This document shows positions 54,080 to 63,828 of a DNA stretch of 64,000 bases, in pieces; position 1 is the first letter of the stretch, and every line of letters starts with the position of its first letter. The position numbers and the translations under genes are program-made. The notes under the pieces were generated by a model that saw only the letters and a program-made list of their open reading frames with translations, was not told where the DNA came from and ran no database searches. Origin of the DNA: Yponomeuta sedellus. Its lineage: Eukaryota > Arthropoda > Insecta > Lepidoptera > Yponomeutidae. The stretch lies in the NCBI GenBank assembly GCA_934045075.1, contig OW203723.1, forward strand, positions 18,212,035 through 18,276,034, in the 5' to 3' direction.

Positions 54080-54345
54080 AATGACTAGAGAACGCTGAAG
54101 CGTCTGCGTGGAGTTGCTCGGTCCAGGGATAATCTGAAGAGAAGGAGGATCCCGCCTGAAGATTCTGATATCTCATGCCAATTTGGAGATGGACAAACAG
54201 AATGCCCTGAAGCTCTATAGTGCAGCCTGCAGGACCTGATAGAGGCAACACCCAGCGCAATCGCAGTGGCGCGGTTTTGGGAGCGAGATGTTTGAGGAGA
54301 AGTTGAAGAAGAGTCCTCATCCAAGGGACTCTTATATTCATTTTG
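54080..54345 (+). pseudogene. decayed reverse-transcriptase C-terminus
   Basis: Plus frames read PEDSDISCQFGDGQTECPEA and DLIEATPSAIAVARFWERDV. The pattern C.CG..QT..H...C and DL.EA...A..VA.FW is the C-terminal zinc-knuckle-like end of lepidopteran non-LTR reverse transcriptases, with key Cys/His partly lost. Minus frames of 88-92 codons over it are shadows. Confidence 0.5.
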
Positions 54346-54347
54346 TT

Positions 54348-54608
54348 GCACTAACCCGTGCTGAGGACAATTTTAAAAACCTATTTAGAGGCTAAAAATT
54401 CCGCCCACGCCGGGACTCCAACCCGCGACCTGTGGCTAACCGTACCCGCGCTTTCCCAACTAAGCAAATGGACAAGTGTCCAACCTCTTTACAATATTCT
54501 CTGTATTATTTACAGGCAACGATATCTGGCTGAAGTAATTTGCATCACTTGCAGCCCCGAGTACCTTTTTTACAGTTAGGTTTTACATCGGAATGATATC
54601 GCTGTACC
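54348..54608 (-). mobile_element. SINE-A unit, copy c
   Basis: GCACTAACCCGTGCTGAGGAC, AAAAACCTATTTAGAGGCT, then the reverse tRNA-like part (GGGACTCCAACCCGCGACC) and central body to GGAATGATATCGCTGTACC. The right-hand inverted end is missing. Confidence 0.75.
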
Positions 54609-54679
54609 TGTGCACCGGCACTTCGTACCGCCTAACAGTCGATTCTTTCTTTATTTTTTTATTTTCTATTATTAATTTT

Positions 54680-54810
54680 TTTTCTCTGTAAGAACCATCC
54701 TTATAGTTCAAGGAATATTTAAAAAAATAATTTAGCGAAATCGGTTCAGCTGCTCGAGATTTGCGCTTAGCAACACATTCAGCGATAAATTTTTATATTA
54801 TAGAGATAAA
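54680..54810 (-). repeat. LINE-like tail shared with 48585-48780
   Basis: AGAACCATCCTTATAGTTCAAGGAA, CGGTTCAGCTGCTCGAG and TTTTTATATTATAGAGAT. The order is that of an RTE-like 3' end in reverse. Confidence 0.6.
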
Positions 54811-55204
54811 AAAAAATAAACATAAAATATTTACAAGAATACATACAGTATCCTGGTCTTACAGTAGTTAATACCAATTTTTTCAGGCAAAATCAATAAC
54901 CTTATAGTTAGTTATACAACATTTATGTATACCATGAAGAATATAAAGTGCGATCTGGGATTATTGGTCACTAATCAAGCGGCAACTCGTTTGATTAGCA
55001 CGACAGAGGTTATGGGTTCAATTTCGATTGGGGGCCGACGTAATTTGCTTTGTACTTGCGACCTCAGTCTGGCTGGAATGACTTGTTTTTAAATATTTTT
55101 TGTAAATAAAACACAATTCCAAAACATGAATAGCACCGCTTACAAATAAATTCATGAACATAAGTATGTATTACCTACTAAGATAATGCGTTGTTTATTA
55201 AAAA

Positions 55205-55310
55205 ATGACAGAATGAACGAACGAACGCACGAACGAATGAAAGAATTATTGAATGAAGGAAAAATCTTTATTGCAGTAAAAATAAATTTGTACAATGCTC
55301 TCTAAAATTG
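55205..55310 (-). mobile_element. LINE 3' end with GAAC/GAAT tail
   Basis: Second copy of 19062-19230: GAACGAACGCACGAACGAATG then AAATCTTTATTGCAGTAAAAATAAATTTGTACAA. Confidence 0.65.
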
Positions 55311-55392
55311 CTTTATTATATTCTTAGGTTAGTGTTAGCTTTTTCTGGTTACCTTCGTATTTGTGCTATACGAGTAGCACTGGTATCTCACT

Positions 55393-55680
55393 TCAGGACC
55401 AAAACATGGACAATTGATTCGTGCGCCCTCCTCGGCCTCCAGGGGGGGTCGCTCCCGATGTGGGTTTAGGGGCCCGTAGGACCAAAACCAGCCCCAAGGT
55501 GGTGTTTAGTGGGTAGGCGCACTTCTTGCGAGTCCCAGATAGGCAGCACGGCCGGGTCCGAGCATTTACCACCTCCCTCCCCCGTGTCCTCCGGAGGGTG
55601 CCCTTTATAGGGCAAAAAAAATGATTCGGTCGTGTGAACGTCTGGACGAGTTTCGAGTTGTGTGTGGTGCACAAGAGAAA
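55393..55680 (-). other. GC-rich island with two open minus frames
   Basis: Two overlapping minus frames (93 and 68 codons) are open across GC-rich sequence. One reads PPEDTGEGGGKCSDPAVLPI and WDSQEVRLPTKHHLGAGFGP. I recognise no domain. The composition and abrupt borders (AT-rich both sides) suggest an inserted retroelement 5' part, but a host exon is not excluded. Confidence 0.3.
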
Positions 55681-55959
55681 GAAGAATAAGTTAAATTGTA
55701 ATTTTGTATAACTTTTATAAATAATAAAAACTGGAACGACTTCAACTGTTACTTTATATGTAGATAGGTACTGTTATTTTATAATAAAACAGAAAATCTG
55801 GATAAAAACGGATAAGCAGGTAAAATAGTCAGATCTAGTCGATGGGTAAAGTAGTAATGATGAAAATGAGGGAAATTTCGAAATGTGTGACCTAATTTAA
55901 ATATTTGAAAATGATATATAGAAAAAGAAATATAAAGAATGATGTAAAGAGGTTTGCAC

Positions 55960-56235
55960 CGTCACAAAATGTCTAGAAGTCGACGAGCGACGACATTCGC
56001 AAAGCGGTGGGCAGTGAGTGGAAGGGAAGAGCCGAAGATCGGGCTTAGTGGCGCGTCTCGGGGGAAGCCTATGAACCAATTACTGAATTAAGAATTACGC
56101 TAAGTAAATAGTTAACTGTAGTGCCGTCTCTTCGAATTTCATAAAAGAGAGCGTGACAGTACGCTACTTAGTGAAATTCTCAATTCAGAAACCGGTCCTA
56201 TGTCCAGCAGTGGACTGACACCTGATTATGATTAT
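55960..56235 (+). mobile_element. RTE-like LINE tail split by MITE-J copy 2
   Basis: GGAAGGGAAGAGCCGAAGATCGGGCTTAGTGGCG...GGGGAAGCC is the decayed ORF end (W.GRAEDRA.W) and continues at 56203 with TCCAGCAGTGGACTGAC. Between them lies MITE-J (56067-56202; ACCAATTACTGAATTAAG.ATT and its inverted arm). CCTATG is present on both sides, and removing the MITE with one copy restores the usual GCCTATGTCCAGCAGTGGAC. Confidence 0.8.
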
Positions 56236-56649
56236 GACCTTGATGATGATAAACTATAAGTCAACTGAGAACAGCTTTTGTGACTAACAAAATTAATTAT
56301 CTCGCGTCTGTTACATAAGGACTGCTGGGTCATGCTCTTCAATTTTATCGGTATTACATAAATTTCTTAGTATTTCTTTAATTTCTCGGTTTGGCAATAC
56401 GCCCATCTTATTCCGTCACCATTGATTGGTTAGAGTAAAATATTAATTAGTATTGATTTTAATTTGATTTTCAGAAGAATTTATTTCTGTGATAATAATT
56501 AATATGTCACAATAGGTATAAAACAATATTTTACGTAAATTTAATAATCGGCTAAATAACTATTTTTAAAGGCACCTAGGTAAACTTTTTAAGATAAATT
56601 TGTTTGTTTGTTCTATTTAATTTAACTTTGTTTGTTCTATTTATTTGTT

Positions 56650-56716
56650 CTATTTAATTTCTTTGTTTAAAATAATGTCCATTGCATACATTATTTTAAA
56701 CAAAGAAATTAAATAG
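56650..56716. repeat. perfect hairpin, 28-bp stem
   Basis: Arms 56650-56677 and 56689-56716 are exact reverse complements around an 11-nt loop, in AT-rich DNA with preceding TTTGTTCTATTTAATTT repeats. Confidence 0.95.
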
Positions 56717-57043
56717 TCTTTAATTTCCAAACTGTGAATTATAGCATTGAAAGTAACATTTCAAACTTAAAAGTGAATGTAGTCATTGCAATAGTTTTTA
56801 TCTTAAATGTAAAAAGAGAACTTGATACATGAAACTGTTAAAATGAATTACATGAAATGGACATTATTATGCAACACTAATTAATTTGATTTATTTATTA
56901 TTGTACTGGTTATTCTAAAGTCGGTACAATAGGCTTGTGTCCACTAAGAATAAATCGGATGGAAGAAAGTCTTTTAATACTGATTATGATATGCAGATGG
57001 GATAAAACAAAGCTATTTATGATAAAATATAAAGATTATTATT

Positions 57044-57283
57044 TAAAAACCTATTTAGAGGCTAAAAATTTCACCCATGCCGGGATTCGAACCCGCAACC
57101 TCTGGCTATCCGTACCAGCGCTCTACCAATTGAGCCAATGGGCGACTCACAACATCAGTGAAATTTCGAACCTCTTTACAATATTCTCTGTATTACGTAA
57201 ATACAATGTATTACGTAGCCTCTAAATAGGTTTTTAAATTTGTTCCTTAGCACGGGTTAGTGCATTAAAAATAAAAATAGTGT
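57044..57283 (-). mobile_element. SINE-A unit, copy d, 12-bp TSD
   Basis: AAGATTATTATT at 57032-57043 and 57284-57295 flank the unit. It starts AAAAACCTATTTAGAGGCT with the reverse tRNA-like part (GGGATTCGAACCCGC, CCAATTGAGCCAATGGGC), has a shortened central body (to TCTGTATTACG), and ends with AGCCTCTAAATAGGTTTTT and GCACGGGTTAGTGCATTAAAAATAAAAATAGTG. Both ends of the insertion unit are thereby fixed. Confidence 0.85.
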
Positions 57284-57295
57284 AAGATTATTATT

Positions 57296-58411
57296 GTTTT
57301 CAGAAAATAAATTAAAAAAACTTTGTCATTAAGTCACGAAACAGTGAACACCAATCAGAGCGTGCCACGTCACGTCGTGGCGAGCATCGTTGTTGTTGAC
57401 ATTTTAGTAGGTATGTGTTTAGTTGATGATAATTTTCGAAGCTAATGGCAATAATTTGCCCAGAATTGACCCCGTAATGCTTGGTAGATTTTTTTCATCA
57501 AATAGTGACTTTTGCTCATTGGAACTCCGTAATACTCGTATTAAAACTTTAATTTAAGTATAAACAAGTGTTGAAATATTAATTATAAGATTATAGCGTA
57601 ACATTTCAGTTTTTTAATCAGATTAATTTCACTATTAAATCACTAAGATTACGTCATATAGATACAGCAAAATAATCTTCACAAAAATACATTCTTCAAT
57701 TTGTCGATGAGCTCTTTCTTGCGAGTGTTAACCACTTTTTTGTATTTCTTGCTTGCGTGGGACATATATAAATAATTTATTTGGTGTTTTTACTCTTGTG
57801 CTTTCACACTGGGGCACCATGCCGCTTTTGCAATACGAGAAAGTCATATTTAATTGAAATAAAGGCAGAAAACCAACAATCGCCTACTGAAACAGTGTTC
57901 GTACACCACCTCGTGACGTAACTCAAGACGCCATGACAGTCTTGAGCGTTTTTGTGGGAAATTTAAATTGATTATTTTGGATTCAAAATACTTATTGAAT
58001 ATGTTAAGTTTTATTTTAAAAAACATATATTTGTTGTATAATACACTTAAAAGTACCTACGTTATAAAACCATTTCCCAAATTCAGTCAACTAGCCTATT
58101 CAGAGTGCATTGCTTTTTACCTTTTAAATATACCGTTACAGTTTCCGACTTCTGCCAAGAAATAAAGCCCATTTTGGACATAGGAATTTCCTGAGCCGCT
58201 AGGTCCCTTGTTACCCAGAGCACGGCTTGTTGACTGCGCAACGGACTGATGATCTATTCTTATTTGTTTTTAGGATTTGTAGCGAGCACATGACAACTGT
58301 GCGCGCGCTAGAAAACTGCAACAATGCTGTATCGCGCAATCATTGTTTCACATGACATATTATAACGATTGAAAGAGCATTATCTATCTCTGTCATACAT
58401 AACGCTATATG
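57296..58411. other. unassigned non-coding DNA
   Basis: No gene is recognised. A 65-codon frame (57968-58165) has a start that is not ATG and no motif. 57370-57390 has a short inverted repeat GCCACG..CGTGGC. Confidence 0.35.
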
Positions 58412-58682
58412 ATTATATTCTTTTTAATGCACTAACCTGAAGCGCTCGTGGCCTAGGCGAACCGAGTGATTGGAATCAATCACTTGTGTTAAGCAACAAC
58501 AGGCGCGGTCAGGTGCAGGATGAGTGACCGTCCCGTGACTACCGCTAGTGGCATTTTTCCGATCCGGCGTTAAGCCGTTGGTGCCGGCTGTCATGCAATG
58601 GCAGTCGTTAAGCCATTTCAGAGGTCGCGGGTTCGAGTCCCGGCATGGGTGGAATTATTAGCCTCTAAATAGGTTTTTTAAA
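58412..58682 (+). mobile_element. chimeric 5S-SINE / SINE-A
   Basis: 58412-58437 is the reverse SINE-A tail (ATTATATTCTTTTTAATGCACTAACC). From 58442 it is 5S-SINE with good promoter motifs (GTTAAGCAACAACAGGCG, GCGCGGTCAGGTGC, GGATGAGTGACCGTCCC), with an internal gap after TTTTTCCGA. At CAGAGG (58619-58624), a word present in both families, it changes into SINE-A: GGTCGCGGGTTCGAGTCCCG, then AGCCTCTAAATAGGTTTTTT. Confidence 0.9.
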
Positions 58683-58814
58683 ATAACGCTTGTATGTTTA
58701 TCTATGTAGTAAATTTTTTTTCTATGTCTTAGTTATTTATTTCTTCTAGAGTTAGGTAGGTTATTCAATATTTATCTACTATATTTTGTACACGTATAAA
58801 ATCCGACTCTCCTT

Positions 58815-58935
58815 AGTCCGACTCTCTAAGGTTTGCTGGAAGAAATCTCTTTCAGAGATAAGCTGGCCTTTGTACATGTTATTTCTCATGTAATGTCCTG
58901 TTAAATGTTTCGTGTCCAATAAAGTATAATAATAA
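58815..58935 (+). mobile_element. LINE 3' UTR
   Basis: GTTTGCTGGAAGAAATCTCTTTCAGAGATAAG.TGGCC to GTCCAATAAAGTATAATAATAATA; same type as 6693-6914. Confidence 0.65.
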
Positions 58936-60477
58936 TAGACATACCATAAATATAACTCCGGCGAACAACAGTCGGACCAGCCGTCCCCAGGAATACGATA
59001 TGTCTGTCGGAAAATTTCCCTTTACAGTGGAAGAGCACAACCACCCGCTCTTCCCGGTTCCGGCTCATTCGTGATTTTTTTGCCGACTTTTGCTCGATAT
59101 TAATGCCGCAATAGGTAGACCCTTGAAATATTCCAATGTTTTATACATAATGGTACGGAACCTTTCGTACGCGAGTCTGCCTTGTACTTGTCTGGTTTTT
59201 CTATCTATATTAGTATGCGTAACGATTAGGTATTCCTTATTTAGAGTAAATGCGTTGTTATTTTTACTGCTCTTTAGTCCTTATTGCAGTTGAACAGACC
59301 GTGTTATATCCCCTTATCTTTCCCGAATATATCAATACAACTTTTACTCGTAATATAGGATGTGGGGAAACTCAGGGGTAGCTAAATATTATTTCGTTCG
59401 CTGAGTTAAAAATTCGACCACAAAATATATAGAACATATGATATGTTTCTCTTTTTTGAAATTTGGTAATCACCCAAATAACAAAATTAAATTGTTCATT
59501 TAATAATAACTAGTAAGTAAGTTCAGGAATAGAAGATGTGGGGAAGAATCTGACAGAGTAGCATCACATTCATTTTTGTAAAGAAGCAATACCTACCTCT
59601 AAATACTGTATTTTTACACAGTGTGCTTAGAGTGCTAACTCACTAATGGAATAAAAATTATAATTTATTTTATAATACGTTTTTTCAAAAATCTTAACAT
59701 CTGTAATAATATTTTTTAGAACATATACCCTAGAACGTAGTATCAACTTCCTAGGACTGAAATCGATTTCCGCTACAAACGGCCGTTTTTGGTGGAAATC
59801 GATTAAAGTCCAAGGTTGTTCATCCTAAGTTCTAAACTATAGGTTTTAAACCTAGATGTCATTGTAGTTAAGATTTACAATATTTCTTTTTTGAAAAAGA
59901 AAATTACAAAACAAGTTATGATTTTTATTCTATTGGTGGCGCCGGTGGTGGTCTAGTTAGCTCCCAAAGTCTTAAACCGTTCTTAAACTGAGTGCCCTAC
60001 AGTATGTATTAACATTTCCAAGTGTACAGTTGAGATGCCAGTAAAAGTTGTTTGTGTTAACGATTTGAAATTTCTCTTTTCGCAAAGATAAGAGGAGTTT
60101 AATACACTACACAAGAGGGCAATTCAATTGCGTAACAACATTATTAAGAAATTAACTATTAAACAAGCCAGAATAGGCTATCGGGGATCGCCAAACTGGC
60201 TTTAAGGCGGACTTGCATCAACTCTTAAATGTCACTTAAGCCGCTACTTAAATGTAATTTTGTATGAAAGCTAAGTTTAAGAGAGAGGTGGAAGTCAGCC
60301 AAGACAAGTAACAGCTTCTAGTCTTGTGTTAACACTTCCTGTTCTTGTACTATTGCGATACCGGTGTCACGCACGAATTCTTTGATTGCAAAGTTGGCAG
60401 AGCCGCTCTGCGTCCTATCAGACAGTTAGTCTTCGCGACAACAATGCCTTTTTCATTGTTCTGAACAATTAAACAAT
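58936..60477. other. mostly unassigned, one family-K-like stretch
   Basis: 59735-59995 shares TTTCCGC.ACAAACGGCCGTTTTTGGTGGAAATCGAT and ATTGGTGGCGCCGG..TAGTTAGC words with family K. No gene is recognised. Confidence 0.4.
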
Positions 60478-60486
60478 AACGATGCA

Positions 60487-61050
60487 TTTTAAAAACCTAT
60501 TTAGAGGCTAACAATTCAACCCATGCCGGAATTCGAACCTGCGACCTCTGGCTATCCGTGCCAGCGCTCTTTCCAACTGAGCTAATGGGCGACTCACCGG
60601 CATTAATGAAATTTCGAACCTCTTTACACTATTTTCTGTATTACGTACAGGCAGCGACATCTGGCTTAAGTAAATTGCATCACTTACAGCCCCGACTACC
60701 CACTTTGCAGTTAGGTTTTTACATTGGAATGATATCACTGTACCCACATGATTATACTATTTTTATTTTTAATGCACTAACCCGTGCTAAGGACAATTTT
60801 AAAAACCTATTTAGAGGCTAATAATTCCACCCATGCCGGGATTCGATCCCGCGACCTCTGGCTATCCGTGCCAGCGCTCTTTCACTGATGCCGGTAAGTC
60901 GCCCATTAGCTCAGTTGGAAATAGCGCTGGCACGGATAGCCAGAGGTCGCGGGTTCGAATCCCGGCATGGGTGGAATTTTTAGCCTCTAAATAGGTTTTT
61001 AAAATTGTCCTTAGCACGGGTTAGTGCATTAAAAATAAAAATAGTATAAT
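60487..61050. mobile_element. SINE-A composite: inverted double unit with 9-bp TSD
   Basis: AACGATGCA at 60478-60486 and 61051-61059 flank 564 bp. Order: reverse tRNA-like head and full central body (60487-60755), a reverse tail with AATGCACTAACCCGTGCTAAGGAC, a second AAAAACCTATTTAGAGGCT plus reverse tRNA half (to 60882), then a forward whole tRNA-like head (TTAGCTCAGTTGG, GGGTTCGAATCCC) and forward tail to 61050. Bases from about 60754 to 61050 form one large palindrome with arms near 130 bp. Confidence 0.85.
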
Positions 61051-61129
61051 AACGATGCAGTTGTTTTTCTTTTGCGCTTGAAAGACTTCTTTTACATGAG
61101 TTAAATGAAAATCTTCTTGAAAGTGTTCT

Positions 61130-61318
61130 TGAGTGGAGACCGCGACTCGGCAAACGTAGTGTAGGACGCCCTCCGACTAGGTGGGATGACGATCTGCGGA
61201 AAACTGCAGGCAGATGCTGGATGCGGCAACTAAAGACAGGGCGCCATGGCGCTCATTAGGGGATGGCTGTGCCCAGCAGTGGACTAATATAGCCTGAAGT
61301 AGAAGAAGAATTGAAAAT
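61130..61318 (+). pseudogene. RTE-like LINE ORF end and tail
   Basis: ECDRDSAN-type frame aside, the coding frame gives LEWRPRLGKRSVGRPPTRWD, DDLRKTAGRCWMRQL, a frameshift, then WRSLGDGCAQQWTNIA. GCCTGAAGTAGAAGAAGAA follows. The stop-containing, shifted frame shows it is dead. It retains the section missing at 17735-17955. Confidence 0.75.
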
Positions 61319-61570
61319 CTCCCCCATATTTTGAAGTCTGTTAACAAGTCCATTAGGTACTCTGATAAAAGTTATGTATATCCTATCCAGTTTTTCTTAT
61401 AATCTAGAACTAGAACATAGTAATAGCTTTAACAACTCCAATTGTTATTCGGTTCCTGTTGTTCAATAAACTCCATTGAAAGTGCTCTGAGCTCCGCTAA
61501 TTTCCTTTCGTCTAGCGTCTAGCTAAATGAGATTTCATCGGTTGATTATAATTAATGGCATGCGTACGGC

Positions 61571-61900
61571 GGCCTTTGATGAATTGTAATTAGATTTGAA
61601 ATATCGACATATTAATTTTGTTCCTCTCGCACTGCCGCTTCGTCACAGCCGGTGATACGATTTCAGGAATCATACCAGCAGTGCACTGTGTTCTTGCAAC
61701 AAGTAGAGATTGGTGTGCGAATAGCAAAAACTCTTGATCAATTGTAATTGGATTTGAAATATCGACAAATTACTTTTGTTCCTCTCGCACTGCCGCTTCC
61801 TCACAGCCGGTGATACGATTTCAGGAACAATACCAGCAGTGCACTGCGGTCTTGCAACAAGAAGAGAATGGTGAGCAACGAACAAAAAACACTGTCTGTC
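61571..61900. repeat. 158-bp tandem duplication
   Basis: GATTTGAAATATCGACA.ATTA..TTTGTTCCTCTCGCACTGCCGC and CAGCCGGTGATACGATTTCAGGAA.CATACCAGCAGTGCACTG occur twice with period 158 (first from 61593, second from 61751). Divergence is about 10% by eye. Confidence 0.85.
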
Positions 61901-62179
61901 TAGCATGTCTGTCTAGAACGTAGAGTCGGTGGCACACTTTCTCAGATAAAAGTTCAACTATATTTTTTGCAAAGGCAAGTAGAGCGTCTCGCGAACAAGA
62001 TGGTACTATTGCCTGGGGTTAGTTTTTATTCGGACGTTTTGTCACCTGTCTGTTTGCATTAGAACGATGATAATTATATTATACTGTAATTAAATGTGAG
62101 TACAAACAGTGTGGGGCTATCAACCTGTTTATGATACTGTTTAGTTGAGATAACACGTGCGATTACATTTCCGGTTGAC

Positions 62180-62375
62180 ATTAAAAACAAAATCTCTCTA
62201 GTAGTGAAGGAAAACATCGTGAGGAAACCTGTGTGTCTGGTATACGTCTCACATGCCTCGGCGCGCTTTGAAATTGTCAATCCGCGGTGGGTCAGTGTGT
62301 TAATTAAGCCCATACTCTCTTTCTGAAAAAGCTTTAGGGCCTGTGCCCCGCAGTGGGACATGTTATTGGCTACAT
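62180..62375 (+). mobile_element. SINE-E, sense orientation
   Basis: AGTGAAGGAAAACATCGTGAGGAAACC, GCGCGCTTTGAAATTGTCAATCCGCGGTGGG, CCATACTCTCTTTCTG and GGGCCTGTGCCCCGCAGTGGGAC, i.e. the body without tRNA-like head. Confidence 0.7.
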
Positions 62376-62382
62376 AAAAAGA

Positions 62383-63352
62383 AACCGGCCAAGTGCTAGT
62401 TGGACTCGCTCACCGAGGGTTCCGTATAAATTTGTAAGTAGGTTCGTGAATATTTTAAATAGTTTTGGAATCGAGTCTCGCAGTTTTTTCCGAGCTTCAA
62501 AGAAAATTTCAATTTCAAATTCAACCCAGCTATGAATCTATACTAGCAGTGGTAATTTGACAGTCCATCCGTGTTATTGTAAGTTGACATAATATTGCAC
62601 ATGGCAAGCACGGAAAAAGTTTAATACTACTCGACGAACAATAAAAGTCCAATAGATTTGTGAGGTTACAGTAGCAATACCACTCGCTAATCCTGAGGTA
62701 ATCTTAGTGTCTGAAGTGTTAAAATACCTTAGCGCTTGTTACGTACAATGGCCCAACTATCAGGCTAAATGCGGAAACCTCAGGTAAAACTAAGTAACTA
62801 AGTTATGACTTGTCTATCGGATACTTATAATTATGTAGATTTTTACAGAACGGCAATTAGAATTGATTGCTTTAGTGCACAATTTTGTCGTAGAACTAAG
62901 CTTGATCCGTATTTTTGCCGAGTTCATTTGTAATAAAATTGAAATGTTAGAACCTACTGACTAATAACTATTTTATGATTTAATTGGAAATGTATAGTTT
63001 TCAGATTTTTCGGGTATTTGTAGTTTAGGACAATATAACTTGCCAAATTTCATAGTTATATATCAACGGCAAGTAAGAACCCTGTGATTGCCTTGAGCGT
63101 CGAAATATACGTTTTTTTGCAGGATAAATGGCTGTAACCCGTTTTTTTGCGTAAACTTAAGAGTATGCTTTTTTACAACTCTAAAAATTAAAACTATAGA
63201 CCTGACTATATGGTTTTAATTTGAACCACATCGATACCACCACGTGTTTCTGGGATAAAGGGTCTTTACAGACAAACGGGTGGACGGACGGACGGACGAC
63301 AAAGTGATCCTACAAGGGTTTCGTTTTTTTTTTCTGATACTGAACCCCAAAA
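62383..63352 (+). mobile_element. R-family repeat, long copy with nested SINE-E piece
   Basis: Head ACCGGCCAAGTGCTAGTTGGAC..GAGGGTTCCGTATAAA; tail CGGGTGGACGGACGGACGGACGAC, AAAGTGATCCTACAAGGGTTTCG. About 450 bp longer than 25389-25905; the excess includes 62650-62765 (AGCAATACCACTCGCTAATCC..GTGTTAAAATACCTTAGCGCTTG), a SINE-E piece, and 62740-62795, the repeat seen at 11690. Confidence 0.65.
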
Positions 63353-63788
63353 AATAGTCGTAGCCAAGTCTCATAGGTAGGTAGACAAGCATTTACGTTT
63401 AACTTGGAGAGATCAAGTTCCTTGTTTGTTTCATTGCAGAATAAATAATCTGTATACGTATCTCCAGATAGTGACGCAACTGTGTCGAGTTGGTTTCATA
63501 AGGATGTTGTGAAATTCAGAGGGAAGTATTTTATAAAATAAATTATCTTGTGTTTCCTCGGTTCTCTTTCCTTCTATTGACGGTGATGTTTTTTTGCAGC
63601 CATAGCAATTTTACCGAAATAACGCGAATTGAATGAATATGCTTGAGAGGTTTCCTGCTATGATTATTTAAATAGTTTGAGCTTACGGTAGTTTTAGCTC
63701 AAAAATTATTTATGATTTTTTAAATTATAGTGTAGTATTAACGATAATAACTGAGCAAAGTGTCTTTCAAATCGCTATGACATTGCTG
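63353..63788. other. unassigned non-coding DNA
   Basis: No gene or repeat is recognised. Confidence 0.35.
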
Positions 63789-63826
63789 TTCTTAAGTTTC
63801 AATCTCATGAGATTGAAACTTAAGAA
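63789..63826. repeat. perfect 38-bp palindrome at a 5S-SINE border
   Basis: TTCTTAAGTTTCAATCTCA is followed directly by its exact reverse complement, two bases before the 5S-SINE fragment starts. Confidence 0.95.
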
Positions 63827-63828
63827 TA

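Noticed and set aside
54063..54341. 92-codon minus frame starting MNIRVPWMRTLL
   Set aside because: Antisense to the decayed reverse-transcriptase C-terminus, whose plus-strand reading matches a known pattern better.
56650..56716. microRNA precursor
   Set aside because: The perfect, AT-rich stem without bulges or conserved context is better explained as an inverted duplication.
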